A stretch of 64,000 nt of DNA from positions 62,001 through 126,000 of the forward strand of contig NZ_FXTA01000005.1 of NCBI RefSeq assembly GCF_900182645.1, read 5' to 3'. The DNA is from Flavobacterium resistens (GTDB taxonomy: Bacteria > Bacteroidota > Bacteroidia > Flavobacteriales > Flavobacteriaceae). A program made the translations under genes and the position numbers. Every line of letters starts with the position of its first letter. Position 1 is the stretch's first letter. Of this stretch, positions 43,830 through 51,933 are shown one piece after another. The notes under the pieces were generated by a model. That model made no database searches and was not told the origin of the DNA. It saw only the letters and a program-made list of their open reading frames with translations.

Positions 43830-46319
43830 ATGAAAAACTTTATTTTATCTGCCTTCTTATTTTTTTCAGTTTCAAATTTTGCCCAAATCAAAGGAACTAT
43901 TACCGATGAAAAAGGGAACCCATTGCCATTTGTTTCTGTTTTTGAAGAAAACACGTATACAGGAACCACTTCAAACGAACAGGGAAAGTATCAGCTAAAT
44001 GTAAAAGAGCTTGGTAAAAACAAAATCATTTTTCAGTATCTGGGTTTTAAAACTCAAAAACTGGCTGTCGCTTCAGATTCAAAAACAATCACTCTTGATG
44101 TAAAAATGCTCGAGGAAAGTTTTGCATTAAATGAAGTAATCATTGATCCGAAAAATAATCCGGCTGATGCGATCATCAAAAGTGCAATTTCAAACAAAAA
44201 AGACAATTCCGATAAAACAGGACGCTACACAGCCGATTTCTACTCAAAAGGAATGTTTAAAGTCAAAGATCTACCGAAAAAGATTTTAGGCAAAAAAGTT
44301 GACCTTGGTGCTGATATGGCATCTAATTTAGACTCTACCGGAACCGGAATTTTATATTTATCTGAAACGGTTTCGAAAATTACTTTTGAAAAACCAGACA
44401 AATTAAAAGAGAAAATAATTGCTTCTAAAATCTCCGGAAATAATCGAGGATATAGTTATAATACTGCAGCTTTATCAACTTATGATTTTTATGACAATAC
44501 TTTAGATTTTGATATCAAACTCATTTCACCTATTGCTGATAATGCTTTCAGTTATTATAAATACAAACTTGAAGGAAGCTTTTATGATGACAACAAACAT
44601 CAAATCTTTAAAATCAAAGTAATTCCAAAACGCGATAAAGAACCTGTTTTTGAAGGTTACATTTATATTGTAGATGACAGTTTTGCCATTTATGCTATTG
44701 ATTTGGACATTAAAGGCTATCGAATGAAAAATGAATTTACTGAAATTATGAATTTAAAACAGAGTTTCAGTTATAATTCGGCTAACAAAATATGGTCAAA
44801 AAACGCGCAGTCACTTTCTTTTAACGCTGGTGTTTTCGGAATAAAATTTTCGGGAACATTTAACTATGTGTATTCTAATTATGAATTTCCTGTTTCATTC
44901 GAAAAGAAAACTTTTGGAAATGAAATCGTAGCTTTTGAACCAAATGCTAATAAAAAAGATGATGCTTTCTGGAATCAAATCCGTCCTATTCCTTTAACTA
45001 TTGAAGAAAGTACAGATTATACCAAAAAAGACAGTTTGCAAACTATCAGAAAATCCCAAAAGTACACCGATTCTATTGATGCAAAAAACAACAAATTCAA
45101 AGTTTGGGATATTTTAATGGGTTACAATTATAAAAACACTTTTAAAAGTTATTCTTTTGATTATAAGGGTTTATTAAACATAAGCTCATTAAGTTTTAAT
45201 ACCGTTCAGGGTTTCAATTTAGATTCTGGTTTTTCTTTTAGAAAGTGGAATGAAGAAAAAGGAAAAAGCACATCAATAAGCACTACTTTCAATTATGGTT
45301 TCTCTGATGATCGTTTGCGCATAACGGGAGACTTCAGTCACAGATTCAACAATATCAATTATGCCTACATTTCGGCTTCGGGAGGAACAAAAACCGCTCA
45401 GTTTAATGGCGCCGAACCTATTACAAAATTTGTCAATTCGATAGCTTCTTTATTTTTTAAAGATAATTATATGAAGTTGTATAATTTGGAATTTGCTCAA
45501 ATTAATTACGGCCAGGATGTAGCAAACGGAATCAATCTGAATGCAAAAATTGCCTACGAGCAGCGAAAACCGCTCTTCAATACCACTGATTATTCTTTCT
45601 TTAAACAAGACGATATTTATTCATCTAATAATCCGTTGGCACCAAATGATTTTACATCTTCAGCTTTTGACCAGCATCATTTATTCAAAACTGCTTTAAG
45701 TGCCCGAATTAATTTTGGAAACAAATACATTTCAAGACCTGACGGAAGGTTCAATGTTAGAAACGAAAAATATCCAACCGTTTATTTAATTTTTGAAAAA
45801 GCTTTTGCCGCAAGTGAGAAAAAATATGAATTTGAAAGAATTGGCGCTTCTGTTCAATATGATTTATCACTTGGAAACAAAGGAATTCTTGGAACAAATT
45901 TCAGAGCCGGAAAATTCTATAATGCAGAAAATATCGCTTTTATGGATTACAGACATTTCAACGGAAATCAAACTCACATTGGCACAACAGATCGTTATTT
46001 GAATGTTTTCAATTTAATGCCATATTATTCAAACTCAACAAATGACGCTTATTTCGAGATGCATTTGGAGCATAATGATATGGGATTTATTACCAATAAA
46101 ATTCCGTTGATTAATCTTTTAAAATCGACAATGAATATTGGATTTCACACTTTAGCGATTCCGGATCGAAAACCATATTCTGAGTTTACAGTTGGCTTAG
46201 ACAATTTAGGTTTCGGAAAATTTAAATTGTTCCGAGTTGATTATGTCCATTCTTTCCAAGGCGGCATTCAGCAAAATGGAGTTGTGTTTGGGTTGAAGAT
46301 TTTAAATGTGTTAGATTAA
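43830..46319 (+). CDS. DUF5686 and carboxypeptidase-like domain protein (outer-membrane)
   Basis: An 829-residue exported protein with a signal peptide ending SNFAQ, an N-terminal carboxypeptidase regulatory-like domain (about 20-105, IKGTITDEKGNPLPFVSVFEENTYTGTTSNEQGKY) and a long DUF5686 region (about 120-829) predicted to be beta-barrel-like with a C-terminal strand GVVFGLKILNVLD. It has no TonB plug. Such proteins are common in Bacteroidota; role unknown. A -7 box TATTTTTG is at 43805-43812. The stop codon sits at the edge of an inverted-repeat locus. Confidence 0.85.
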   Translation: MKNFILSAFLFFSVSNFAQIKGTITDEKGNPLPFVSVFEENTYTGTTSNEQGKYQLNVKELGKNKIIFQYLGFKTQKLAVASDSKTITLDVKMLEESFALNEVIIDPKNNPADAIIKSAISNKKDNSDKTGRYTADFYSKGMFKVKDLPKKILGKKVDLGADMASNLDSTGTGILYLSETVSKITFEKPDKLKEKIIASKISGNNRGYSYNTAALSTYDFYDNTLDFDIKLISPIADNAFSYYKYKLEGSFYDDNKHQIFKIKVIPKRDKEPVFEGYIYIVDDSFAIYAIDLDIKGYRMKNEFTEIMNLKQSFSYNSANKIWSKNAQSLSFNAGVFGIKFSGTFNYVYSNYEFPVSFEKKTFGNEIVAFEPNANKKDDAFWNQIRPIPLTIEESTDYTKKDSLQTIRKSQKYTDSIDAKNNKFKVWDILMGYNYKNTFKSYSFDYKGLLNISSLSFNTVQGFNLDSGFSFRKWNEEKGKSTSISTTFNYGFSDDRLRITGDFSHRFNNINYAYISASGGTKTAQFNGAEPITKFVNSIASLFFKDNYMKLYNLEFAQINYGQDVANGINLNAKIAYEQRKPLFNTTDYSFFKQDDIYSSNNPLAPNDFTSSAFDQHHLFKTALSARINFGNKYISRPDGRFNVRNEKYPTVYLIFEKAFAASEKKYEFERIGASVQYDLSLGNKGILGTNFRAGKFYNAENIAFMDYRHFNGNQTHIGTTDRYLNVFNLMPYYSNSTNDAYFEMHLEHNDMGFITNKIPLINLLKSTMNIGFHTLAIPDRKPYSEFTVGLDNLGFGKFKLFRVDYVHSFQGGIQQNGVVFGLKILNVLD

Positions 46320-46481
46320 GGTGCTAAGGTTCTAAATTTCTATTGCACGAAGATTTAAAAAGGATTTTAGCAGATTTAAATTTTTCTTCTTAATTACTTA
46401 ATTAATCTTTGTCAAAGTTTAAAACTTTGACAAAGAAAAAAACTTAGAACCTTAGTATTTTAGAATCTTAGAACCTCTAAG
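46316..46481. repeat. Nested inverted repeat between convergent genes, locus 2
   Basis: A CTAAGGTTCTAA segment at about 46328 and a longer CTTAG-rich right arm (46443-46481) enclose a 14-base perfect hairpin CTTTGTCAAAGTTT / AAACTTTGACAAAG (46407-46435). The stop codon of the CDF gene (46477-46479) is inside the right arm. Same layout as locus 1 at 28312-28505, but the left arm is decayed. The inner hairpin can work as a terminator for both genes. Confidence 0.75.
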
Positions 46482-47355
46482 AATGATAATCATCTGGTTC
46501 AATATGTATCAAAACATTTCCTAACTGCGGAATCTGTTCTTTTAAAGTGTCTTGGAGTTTATGCGATAAATCATGTCCTTCTTTTACAGAAATACTTGCC
46601 GAAACTATTGCGTGAAGATCAACGTGATAACGCATTCCGGCTTTTCTAATAAAACATTTTTCTGTTCCTAAAATTCCTGGAACCTTCAAAGCAACGACAC
46701 GGATTTCTTCTACCAAATCATCGTTTAAATTTTCATCCATAATTTCACCAAGTGCAGGTCTGAAAATTTTATAGCTGTTATATAAGATGAAAAATGCTGC
46801 AAAAAGCGCTGCCCAATCATCTGCCGATTCATAACCTTTTCCCATAATCAGGGCAAATGAAATTCCGATAAATGCTGCAACAGAAGTTATAGCATCACTC
46901 CGATGATGCCAGGCATCCGCTGCTAAAGAGGAACTATTAGTTTGTTTGCTTCGTTTCATTACAACACGAAACGAGTATTCTTTCCAAATAATTATTGCTC
47001 CCAAAACATATAAAGTCCATGATTTTGGCAAATCATGAGAAGTGCCAATATTAGCAATACTTTCGTACCCAATAATAGTTGCTGAAGTAATTAAAAACCC
47101 GACAACTAAAAATGTTATCAAAGGTTCTGCACGGCCGTGTCCATAAGGATGATTTTCATCGGCCGGTTTGTTAGAATACCTGATTCCAAATAAAACCAAA
47201 CAGGACGAAAATATATCCGTCGTTGATTCGATCGCGTCCGCAATCAAGGCATATGAATTGCCAAAAAAACCTGCGAGACCTTTTACAAGGGCCAGGCAGG
47301 TATTTCCAGCTATACTAAAGATAGTAGCTTTTATAGCTTTTTGTTCATTTGTCAT
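46477..47355 (-). CDS. Cation diffusion facilitator family metal transporter
   Basis: A 292-residue inner-membrane metal/proton antiporter with six membrane helices (1-205) and a cytoplasmic C-terminal domain (about 210-292, VPGILGTEKCFIRKAGMRYHVDLHAIV, HIEPDD). The transport site is formed by helix 2 and helix 5: ADAIESTTD and WHHRSDAI. The second gives the usual H-x-x-x-D pair; in the first, Glu stands where many zinc transporters have His. Metal choice (Zn, Fe, Mn, Co) is therefore open. Convergent with the DUF5686 gene. Confidence 0.9.
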   Translation of the reverse strand: MTNEQKAIKATIFSIAGNTCLALVKGLAGFFGNSYALIADAIESTTDIFSSCLVLFGIRYSNKPADENHPYGHGRAEPLITFLVVGFLITSATIIGYESIANIGTSHDLPKSWTLYVLGAIIIWKEYSFRVVMKRSKQTNSSSLAADAWHHRSDAITSVAAFIGISFALIMGKGYESADDWAALFAAFFILYNSYKIFRPALGEIMDENLNDDLVEEIRVVALKVPGILGTEKCFIRKAGMRYHVDLHAIVSASISVKEGHDLSHKLQDTLKEQIPQLGNVLIHIEPDDYHS

Positions 47356-47370
47356 TTAGACTATTTTTTT

Positions 47371-47446
47371 TCGCCACTCCCGATAGCTATCGGGATCACG
47401 AATTATTTTTGATAATCTCTGAAGATTTAAACTCGTGAATTCGTGG
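47371..47446. repeat. Inverted-repeat element carrying a CCCGATAGCTATCGGG palindrome
   Basis: A perfect 16-base palindrome (47379-47394) interrupts what looks like the left arm CCAC-GAATT of a short inverted repeat whose right arm AATTCGTGG is at 47438-47446. The sequence flanking the palindrome is CAC on both sides. A degenerate palindrome (CCTGATAATTATCGGG) occurs at about 50133-50148. Confidence 0.6.
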
Positions 47447-47457
47447 TTAACTTTTTT

Positions 47458-48771
47458 TTAAGCTCTCACAATTTTTGCTCCAATTGCTCTTAAACGCTCA
47501 TCGATACGCTCATATCCACGATCGATTTGCTCGATGTTTTGAATTGTGCTTGTTCCTTTTGCAGAAAGAGCAGCAATCAATAATGAAATCCCCGCACGAA
47601 TATCAGGAGACGACATTGTAGTTGCTTTTAATTGAGATTCAAAATTGTGCCCCATAACCACAGCTCTGTGCGGATCACATAACATAATTTTTGCTCCCAT
47701 ATCGATTAACTTGTCCACGAAGAACAAACGGCTTTCGAACATTTTTTGGTGAATTAAAACATCCCCTTTTGCTTGAGTTGCTACAACTAAAACAATACTT
47801 AATAAGTCAGGTGTAAATCCTGGCCAAGGTGCATCGGCAATAGTTAAAATAGAACCGTCGATATCTGTTTTTACTTCATATCCGTCTTTATGAGCCGGAA
47901 TGTAAATATCGTCGTTACGTTTTTCGATTGTAATACCTAATTTTCTGAAAGTATTCGGAATCAAACCTAAATTTTCCCAGCTCACATTTTTGATTGTGAT
48001 TTCGCTTTTTGTCATAGCCGCAAGACCAATCCAAGAACCGATTTCAATCATATCAGGAAGAATTCTGTGTTCGCATCCTCCAAGGCTTTCAACACCTTCG
48101 ATAGTCAATAAGTTTGAACCAACTCCTGTGATTTTTGCTCCCATAGAGTTCAACATTTTACACAATTGCTGTAAATATGGTTCGCAGGCAGCGTTGTAAA
48201 CTGTAGTTTTACCTTTTGCTAAAACCGCAGCCATTACAATATTTGCAGTTCCCGTTACAGAAGCTTCGTCTAAAAGCATATCTGTTCCAGTTAATCCTTC
48301 TTCAGGAGATTCTACTCCGTAAAAGTGATCTTCTCTATTGTATCTGAATTTTGCTCCAAGATTGATAAAACCTTCAAAGTGTGTATCTAATCTACGACGA
48401 CCAATTTTATCTCCACCTGGTTTTGGAATATATCCTTTTCCGAAACGAGCCAAAAGCGGCCCAACAATCATAATAGAACCGCGAAGTGCTCCACCTTCTT
48501 TTTTGAAAGCTTCAGTTTCTAAATATCCAACATTAACCTCATCTGCCTGAAATGTAATTGATCCCGGCTCATTGCGTTGAATTTTCACCCCTAAATTACC
48601 CAACAAAGTGATTAATTTATTGATGTCTATAATATCAGGAATGTTATTAATTTTTACTTTATCTCCTGTTAGAAGCACGGCACATAAAATTTGTAATGCC
48701 TCATTTTTTGCTCCTTGCGGAGTGATTTCTCCTTTTAAAGGAGTTCCTCCTTCGATTTTAAAAATTCCCAT
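47458..48771 (-). CDS. murA: UDP-N-acetylglucosamine 1-carboxyvinyltransferase
   Basis: First committed step of peptidoglycan synthesis: adds enolpyruvate from PEP to UDP-GlcNAc. The 437-residue protein has Lys22-Asn23 (GAKNEALQ), RGSIMIVGPLLARFG and the active-site loop PGGDKIGRRRLDTH. In E. coli the loop carries Cys115 (PGGCTIG); here the same place is Asp121. The Cys-to-Asp form is known from mycobacteria and chlamydiae and makes the enzyme insensitive to fosfomycin. It follows the DUF493 and DUF4290 genes on the same strand. Confidence 0.96.
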   Translation of the reverse strand: MGIFKIEGGTPLKGEITPQGAKNEALQILCAVLLTGDKVKINNIPDIIDINKLITLLGNLGVKIQRNEPGSITFQADEVNVGYLETEAFKKEGGALRGSIMIVGPLLARFGKGYIPKPGGDKIGRRRLDTHFEGFINLGAKFRYNREDHFYGVESPEEGLTGTDMLLDEASVTGTANIVMAAVLAKGKTTVYNAACEPYLQQLCKMLNSMGAKITGVGSNLLTIEGVESLGGCEHRILPDMIEIGSWIGLAAMTKSEITIKNVSWENLGLIPNTFRKLGITIEKRNDDIYIPAHKDGYEVKTDIDGSILTIADAPWPGFTPDLLSIVLVVATQAKGDVLIHQKMFESRLFFVDKLIDMGAKIMLCDPHRAVVMGHNFESQLKATTMSSPDIRAGISLLIAALSAKGTSTIQNIEQIDRGYERIDERLRAIGAKIVRA

Positions 48772-48787
48772 AGATTTCTTTTAGGTT

Positions 48788-48854
48788 CTAAGGTTCTGAG
48801 ATTCTGAGGTTCTAAGCTAAAAAATCTTAGCATCTTAGTTCCTTAGTATCTTAG
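48788..48854. repeat. Inverted repeat with 29-base arms, locus 3
   Basis: Arms 48788-48816 and 48826-48854, imperfect, with a nine-base centre. The first 15 bases of the left arm equal those of the left arm at 28312. It sits between two co-directional minus-strand genes (DUF4290 and murA). Confidence 0.75.
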
Positions 48855-48862
48855 CCCCTTTT

Positions 48863-49582
48863 TTATTTCTGATTATTGTTTTTTTGAAAAGGTTTTTTTC
48901 CGCCTTTATTATTGTTTTTGTTGCTTTGAATTTTTGGCTGTCCTCCCGGAGTCGTTTTATTTGACACACGTTTGTTGGTACGCATTAAATCAGTTGTATT
49001 CAAAAGCTCTTCTGTGCTTTGTAATAAATTGATTTTCCCTCCTGACAATTCGTACAAGTGTTCAAAAATCACATCATCTTTTACGGTGTCTTTATTCCAG
49101 CTCAAAAACGATTTTTTCATGTGGTTTGCAATAACTAAAACCAAGGCATTTTTCATTTCGCCTTCCTCCCATTTATTCGCCACATCAATCATATATTTGA
49201 TGTTGTTTCCGTAAAACCTGTATTTTGGAAAATTTTGCGGATACTGTAATGCATCTGGTTTCAACTGCAAAACATCTCTTGATGGAATTGGATATGGAGA
49301 TTCAACGTTTAATTTGAAATCAGACATAATAAAAAGCTGATCCCATAATTTATGCTGAAAATCCGGCACATCACGCAAATGCGGATTCAAGCTTCCCATA
49401 ACCTGAATGATGTATTTCGCCGCTTTGTTTCGCGTTTCATCATCCTCAATTGCAGTAGCCTGGTCAATCAATTTTTGTAAATGACGACCATACTCCGGAA
49501 TAATCAAACGTTGTCTTTCAGAATTGTATTCCAAATTATAAACAACGTCACTTGCGGCTTCTTTTTTATATTTTTCGATCAT
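48863..49582 (-). CDS. DUF4290 domain-containing protein
   Basis: A 239-residue cytoplasmic protein. The first 190 residues form the conserved, mostly helical DUF4290 region (LEYNSERQRLIIPEYGRHLQKLIDQA, MGSLNPHLRDVPDFQHKLWDQLFIMS). The last 40 are a basic, Asn/Lys/Gln-rich disordered tail (GGQPKIQSNKNNNKGGKKPF), suggesting RNA or nucleic-acid contact. Function unknown; the gene is found with murA in this group. It starts 3 bases after the DUF493 stop. Confidence 0.85.
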   Translation of the reverse strand: MIEKYKKEAASDVVYNLEYNSERQRLIIPEYGRHLQKLIDQATAIEDDETRNKAAKYIIQVMGSLNPHLRDVPDFQHKLWDQLFIMSDFKLNVESPYPIPSRDVLQLKPDALQYPQNFPKYRFYGNNIKYMIDVANKWEEGEMKNALVLVIANHMKKSFLSWNKDTVKDDVIFEHLYELSGGKINLLQSTEELLNTTDLMRTNKRVSNKTTPGGQPKIQSNKNNNKGGKKPFQKNNNQK

Positions 49583-49585
49583 AAG

Positions 49586-49882
49586 TTATAATGAAACTAT
49601 ACCTTCTATTGTAGAAACTTCTTTGTATTTACTAATCACATCATCTGAGCTGTGCATCGTAACATCAACAGAAACGCTGGTAAATTTACCTGTTTTAGAT
49701 TTTGTTGTTTTAATAACTGCCCCCATTCTGTCAAAAGCTTTTTCAACACGCTCTACATTATCTGCTACAGATGGCACAATGAATTTATATAAATATTCTG
49801 CAGGCCAAGTGTTTGCGTTATCAAGCTCTAATTTTAATCTATCGTAAAATTCGGCTGTATTTTTTTCTTTATCGTTCTCCAT
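49586..49882 (-). CDS. DUF493 (YbeD-like) family protein
   Basis: A 98-residue soluble protein with the ferredoxin-like ACT-type fold of the DUF493 family: WPAEYLYKFIVPSVADNVERVEKAFDRM and KSKTGKFTSVSVDVTMHSSDDVISKYKEV are the two halves. Members such as YbeD have a suggested regulatory role but no proven one. First gene of the DUF493-DUF4290-murA run; a -7 box (TATATTTG, minus strand) is at 49902-49909. Confidence 0.85.
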   Translation of the reverse strand: MENDKEKNTAEFYDRLKLELDNANTWPAEYLYKFIVPSVADNVERVEKAFDRMGAVIKTTKSKTGKFTSVSVDVTMHSSDDVISKYKEVSTIEGIVSL

Positions 49883-49916
49883 TCGTAATTAAAAATAAAC
49901 GCAAATATACGTTTTT

Positions 49917-49951
49917 GATTTCAGATTTTAGATTTTAGATTTTAGATTTTT
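49917..49951. repeat. Five tandem heptamers GATTTTA
   Basis: Five consecutive seven-base units (GATTTCA, three GATTTTA, GATTTTT). It overlaps the region upstream of the DUF493 promoter. Confidence 0.8.
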
Positions 49952-49977
49952 TCCATTGAAAAGATAGTCGTTTTTTC

Positions 49978-50094
49978 GCCACGAATTTCACTAATTAACG
50001 CTAATTATATTGCTGTAAATCTCTTCATTAAATTTCACTAATTTTCTAACTGTTTCTAAAATTTAAATCCGCATAAATTCGTGAAATTCGTGGC
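49978..50094. repeat. 117-base element with 19-base inverted ends
   Basis: Left end GCCACGAATTTCACTAATT (49978-49996) and right end AATTCGTGAAATTCGTGGC (50076-50094) match at 18 of 19 positions as inverted repeats. The interior is AT-rich and noncoding. It resembles the arms seen at 47371-47446. Size and shape are MITE-like, but no target duplication is evident. Confidence 0.65.
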
Positions 50095-50169
50095 AAACGT
50101 TTATATTTGAAATACTTTGCCAATTTGCTCCTGATAATTATCGGGATTACGAGATTAAAACAGATCACA

Positions 50170-51087
50170 ATGAAAAAAATCATCTTCTTACTTTTTACAT
50201 TTTTCACTTTTTACAACATTCAAGCTCAGGAAGTCAAAACCTTAACTTATTTTCAAAATGACACTTTAAAACTGGATTTAGATTTATATCTGCCAAAGAA
50301 AAAATCTAACGAAAAAATCCCGTTGATTATGTTTGCTTTTGGCGGAGGGTTTTCAGGCGGAGAACGTACCAGCGAAAAAGAATTCGGAATGTTTATGGCG
50401 CAAAATGGCTATGCGGTTGCCAGCATTTCGTACAGCTTGTATATGAAAGGAAAAGATTTTGGATGCAAAGGAACTTTGACCAAAAAGATAAAAGCAATTC
50501 AGATTGGCGTAAGCGATATGTGGCAAGCGACTGGTTTTTTAATCGAAAACGCCGAAAAATACAATCTTGATACTTCAAAAATCTTTATTTCCGGAATTAG
50601 TGCTGGTGCCGAAATTGGTTTCCATGCTTCGTTTTGGGATTATAAATTAATGAATTTATACAAAAGCAATTTGCCGGAAAACTTCAAATACAAAGGTTTC
50701 ATTGGTGGTTCGGGCGCGATTCAGGATATTAATTTGATTACAAAAGAAAAAGCAATTCCGATGTTACTGGCACACGGAAATAATGACGACACAGTTCCGT
50801 ACAGCGCAGGTTCACATCGTTCTTGCCCAACAAATGCTTCAGGCTGGCTGATCCTTTTTGGATCTTATGCGGTTTACAATCAAATGAATGATTTGCACAA
50901 AGATGTTGAACTAATTACCTTCTGTGGAGGCGGACATGAATTCTCCGGTTATCTTTTTCATCAAGGACAACAATATGTTTTGGATTTTGTGAATAATGTT
51001 TTGAACGGAAAGAGATTTGAATCGCATTTGATTGTTCCTTCTAATAAAAAAGGGAAGGATTCAGGGAAGTATTTGTTTTGTGAGTAA
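50170..51087 (+). CDS. Exported alpha/beta hydrolase (acetyl esterase-like)
   Basis: A 305-residue precursor with a signal peptide ending YNIQAQ. Esterase features: oxyanion loop MFAFGGGFSGGE (about 60-71), nucleophile elbow GISAGAE (about 141-147), acid region AHGNNDDTVP and histidine GGGHEF near 275. Similar to carboxylesterases acting on sugar esters or small acyl groups. I use ATG 50170 since the signal peptide begins there and a -7 box TATATTTG lies at 50102-50109, so the TTG at 50107 would be inside the promoter. Confidence 0.82.
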   Translation: MKKIIFLLFTFFTFYNIQAQEVKTLTYFQNDTLKLDLDLYLPKKKSNEKIPLIMFAFGGGFSGGERTSEKEFGMFMAQNGYAVASISYSLYMKGKDFGCKGTLTKKIKAIQIGVSDMWQATGFLIENAEKYNLDTSKIFISGISAGAEIGFHASFWDYKLMNLYKSNLPENFKYKGFIGGSGAIQDINLITKEKAIPMLLAHGNNDDTVPYSAGSHRSCPTNASGWLILFGSYAVYNQMNDLHKDVELITFCGGGHEFSGYLFHQGQQYVLDFVNNVLNGKRFESHLIVPSNKKGKDSGKYLFCE

Positions 51088-51178
51088 TAACTAAACCTCT
51101 TCAAAATTTTAAATTTTTCATTCTGTTTTCCGTAAGATTTTCAAAACCTTATATGTATTTAAAAAATCATCCCTAAAT

Positions 51179-51194
51179 CTGGACTTCAGTCCAG
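51179..51194. repeat. Palindromic dispersed repeat CTGGACTTCAGTCCAG, copy 2
   Basis: Same 16-mer as at 20273-20288; flanking similarity is limited to short runs (AAA before, TTA after). Confidence 0.7.
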
Positions 51195-51335
51195 TTTACA
51201 GGAATGTTTTACCGAACCAAGAATACTAACAATAAGAGCCAATGTCGGCTGAAAATGCCAAATTTTTCGCTTCTGATAAATATTCTTTTTAATTATGAAT
51301 AAGTTTAGGTAAATTTGCCCTTTATTTTTAGAATA

Positions 51336-51869
51336 GTGCAAAAAGAAATCATAGTTCTCCTTGGCGGTCCTGGTACAGGAAAATCTACGCTGATAAACGA
51401 ATTAGTAGCTCGTGGCTACTGTTGTTACCCTGAAATTTCTAGAGAAGTTACACTCGAAGCTCAAAAAAGAGGCATCGAGCAATTGTTTTTGGAACAGCCA
51501 TTATTATTTAGCGAAATGTTATTAGAAGGGCGCATTCAGCAATTTAAAAACGCTGCACAAGAACCTGATAATGTAGTTTTTATTGATCGAGGAATTCCTG
51601 ATGTTGTAGCTTATATGGATTATATTGGCGACGAATATCCAGAGAATTTTACTAAAGCTTGCGAGGATTACAAATATTCTAAAACTTTTATTTTACCGCC
51701 TTGGGAAGAGATTTATCAGAGCGACACAGAGCGTTACGAAAATTTCGAACAGGCACTTGAAATTCAAAAACATCTTATCGAAACGTATAAAAAATACGGG
51801 TACGATTTAATTGAAGTTCCAAAAGATACGGTTGAAAACAGAATTCTTTATATCTTAGATAAAATTTAG
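51336..51869 (+). CDS. AAA family ATPase (NadR-like, AAA_28 type)
   Basis: A 177-residue P-loop protein: Walker A GGPGTGKST (about 9-17), FIDRGIPDVVAYMDY (Walker B / substrate region) and a helical lid (PPWEEIYQSDTERYENFEQ). The layout resembles the kinase part of NadR and related small-molecule kinases; the substrate is unknown. I place the start at GTG 51336; the frame opens earlier only at TTG 51315, which lies inside a -7 box (TAAATTTG, 51310-51317). The leader is thus very short. The recQ gene follows after 64 bases. Confidence 0.8.
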   Translation: MQKEIIVLLGGPGTGKSTLINELVARGYCCYPEISREVTLEAQKRGIEQLFLEQPLLFSEMLLEGRIQQFKNAAQEPDNVVFIDRGIPDVVAYMDYIGDEYPENFTKACEDYKYSKTFILPPWEEIYQSDTERYENFEQALEIQKHLIETYKKYGYDLIEVPKDTVENRILYILDKI

Positions 51870-51933
51870 TGGCGGGTTTAAAGTTGCAAAACTAGAAACT
51901 GATTTCTAAATTTTTAACTTTAACACTTTGGCC

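Noticed and set aside
49917-49951. CRISPR or origin iterons
   Set aside because: Seven-base A/T units without spacers and no replication gene nearby; simple tandem repeat.
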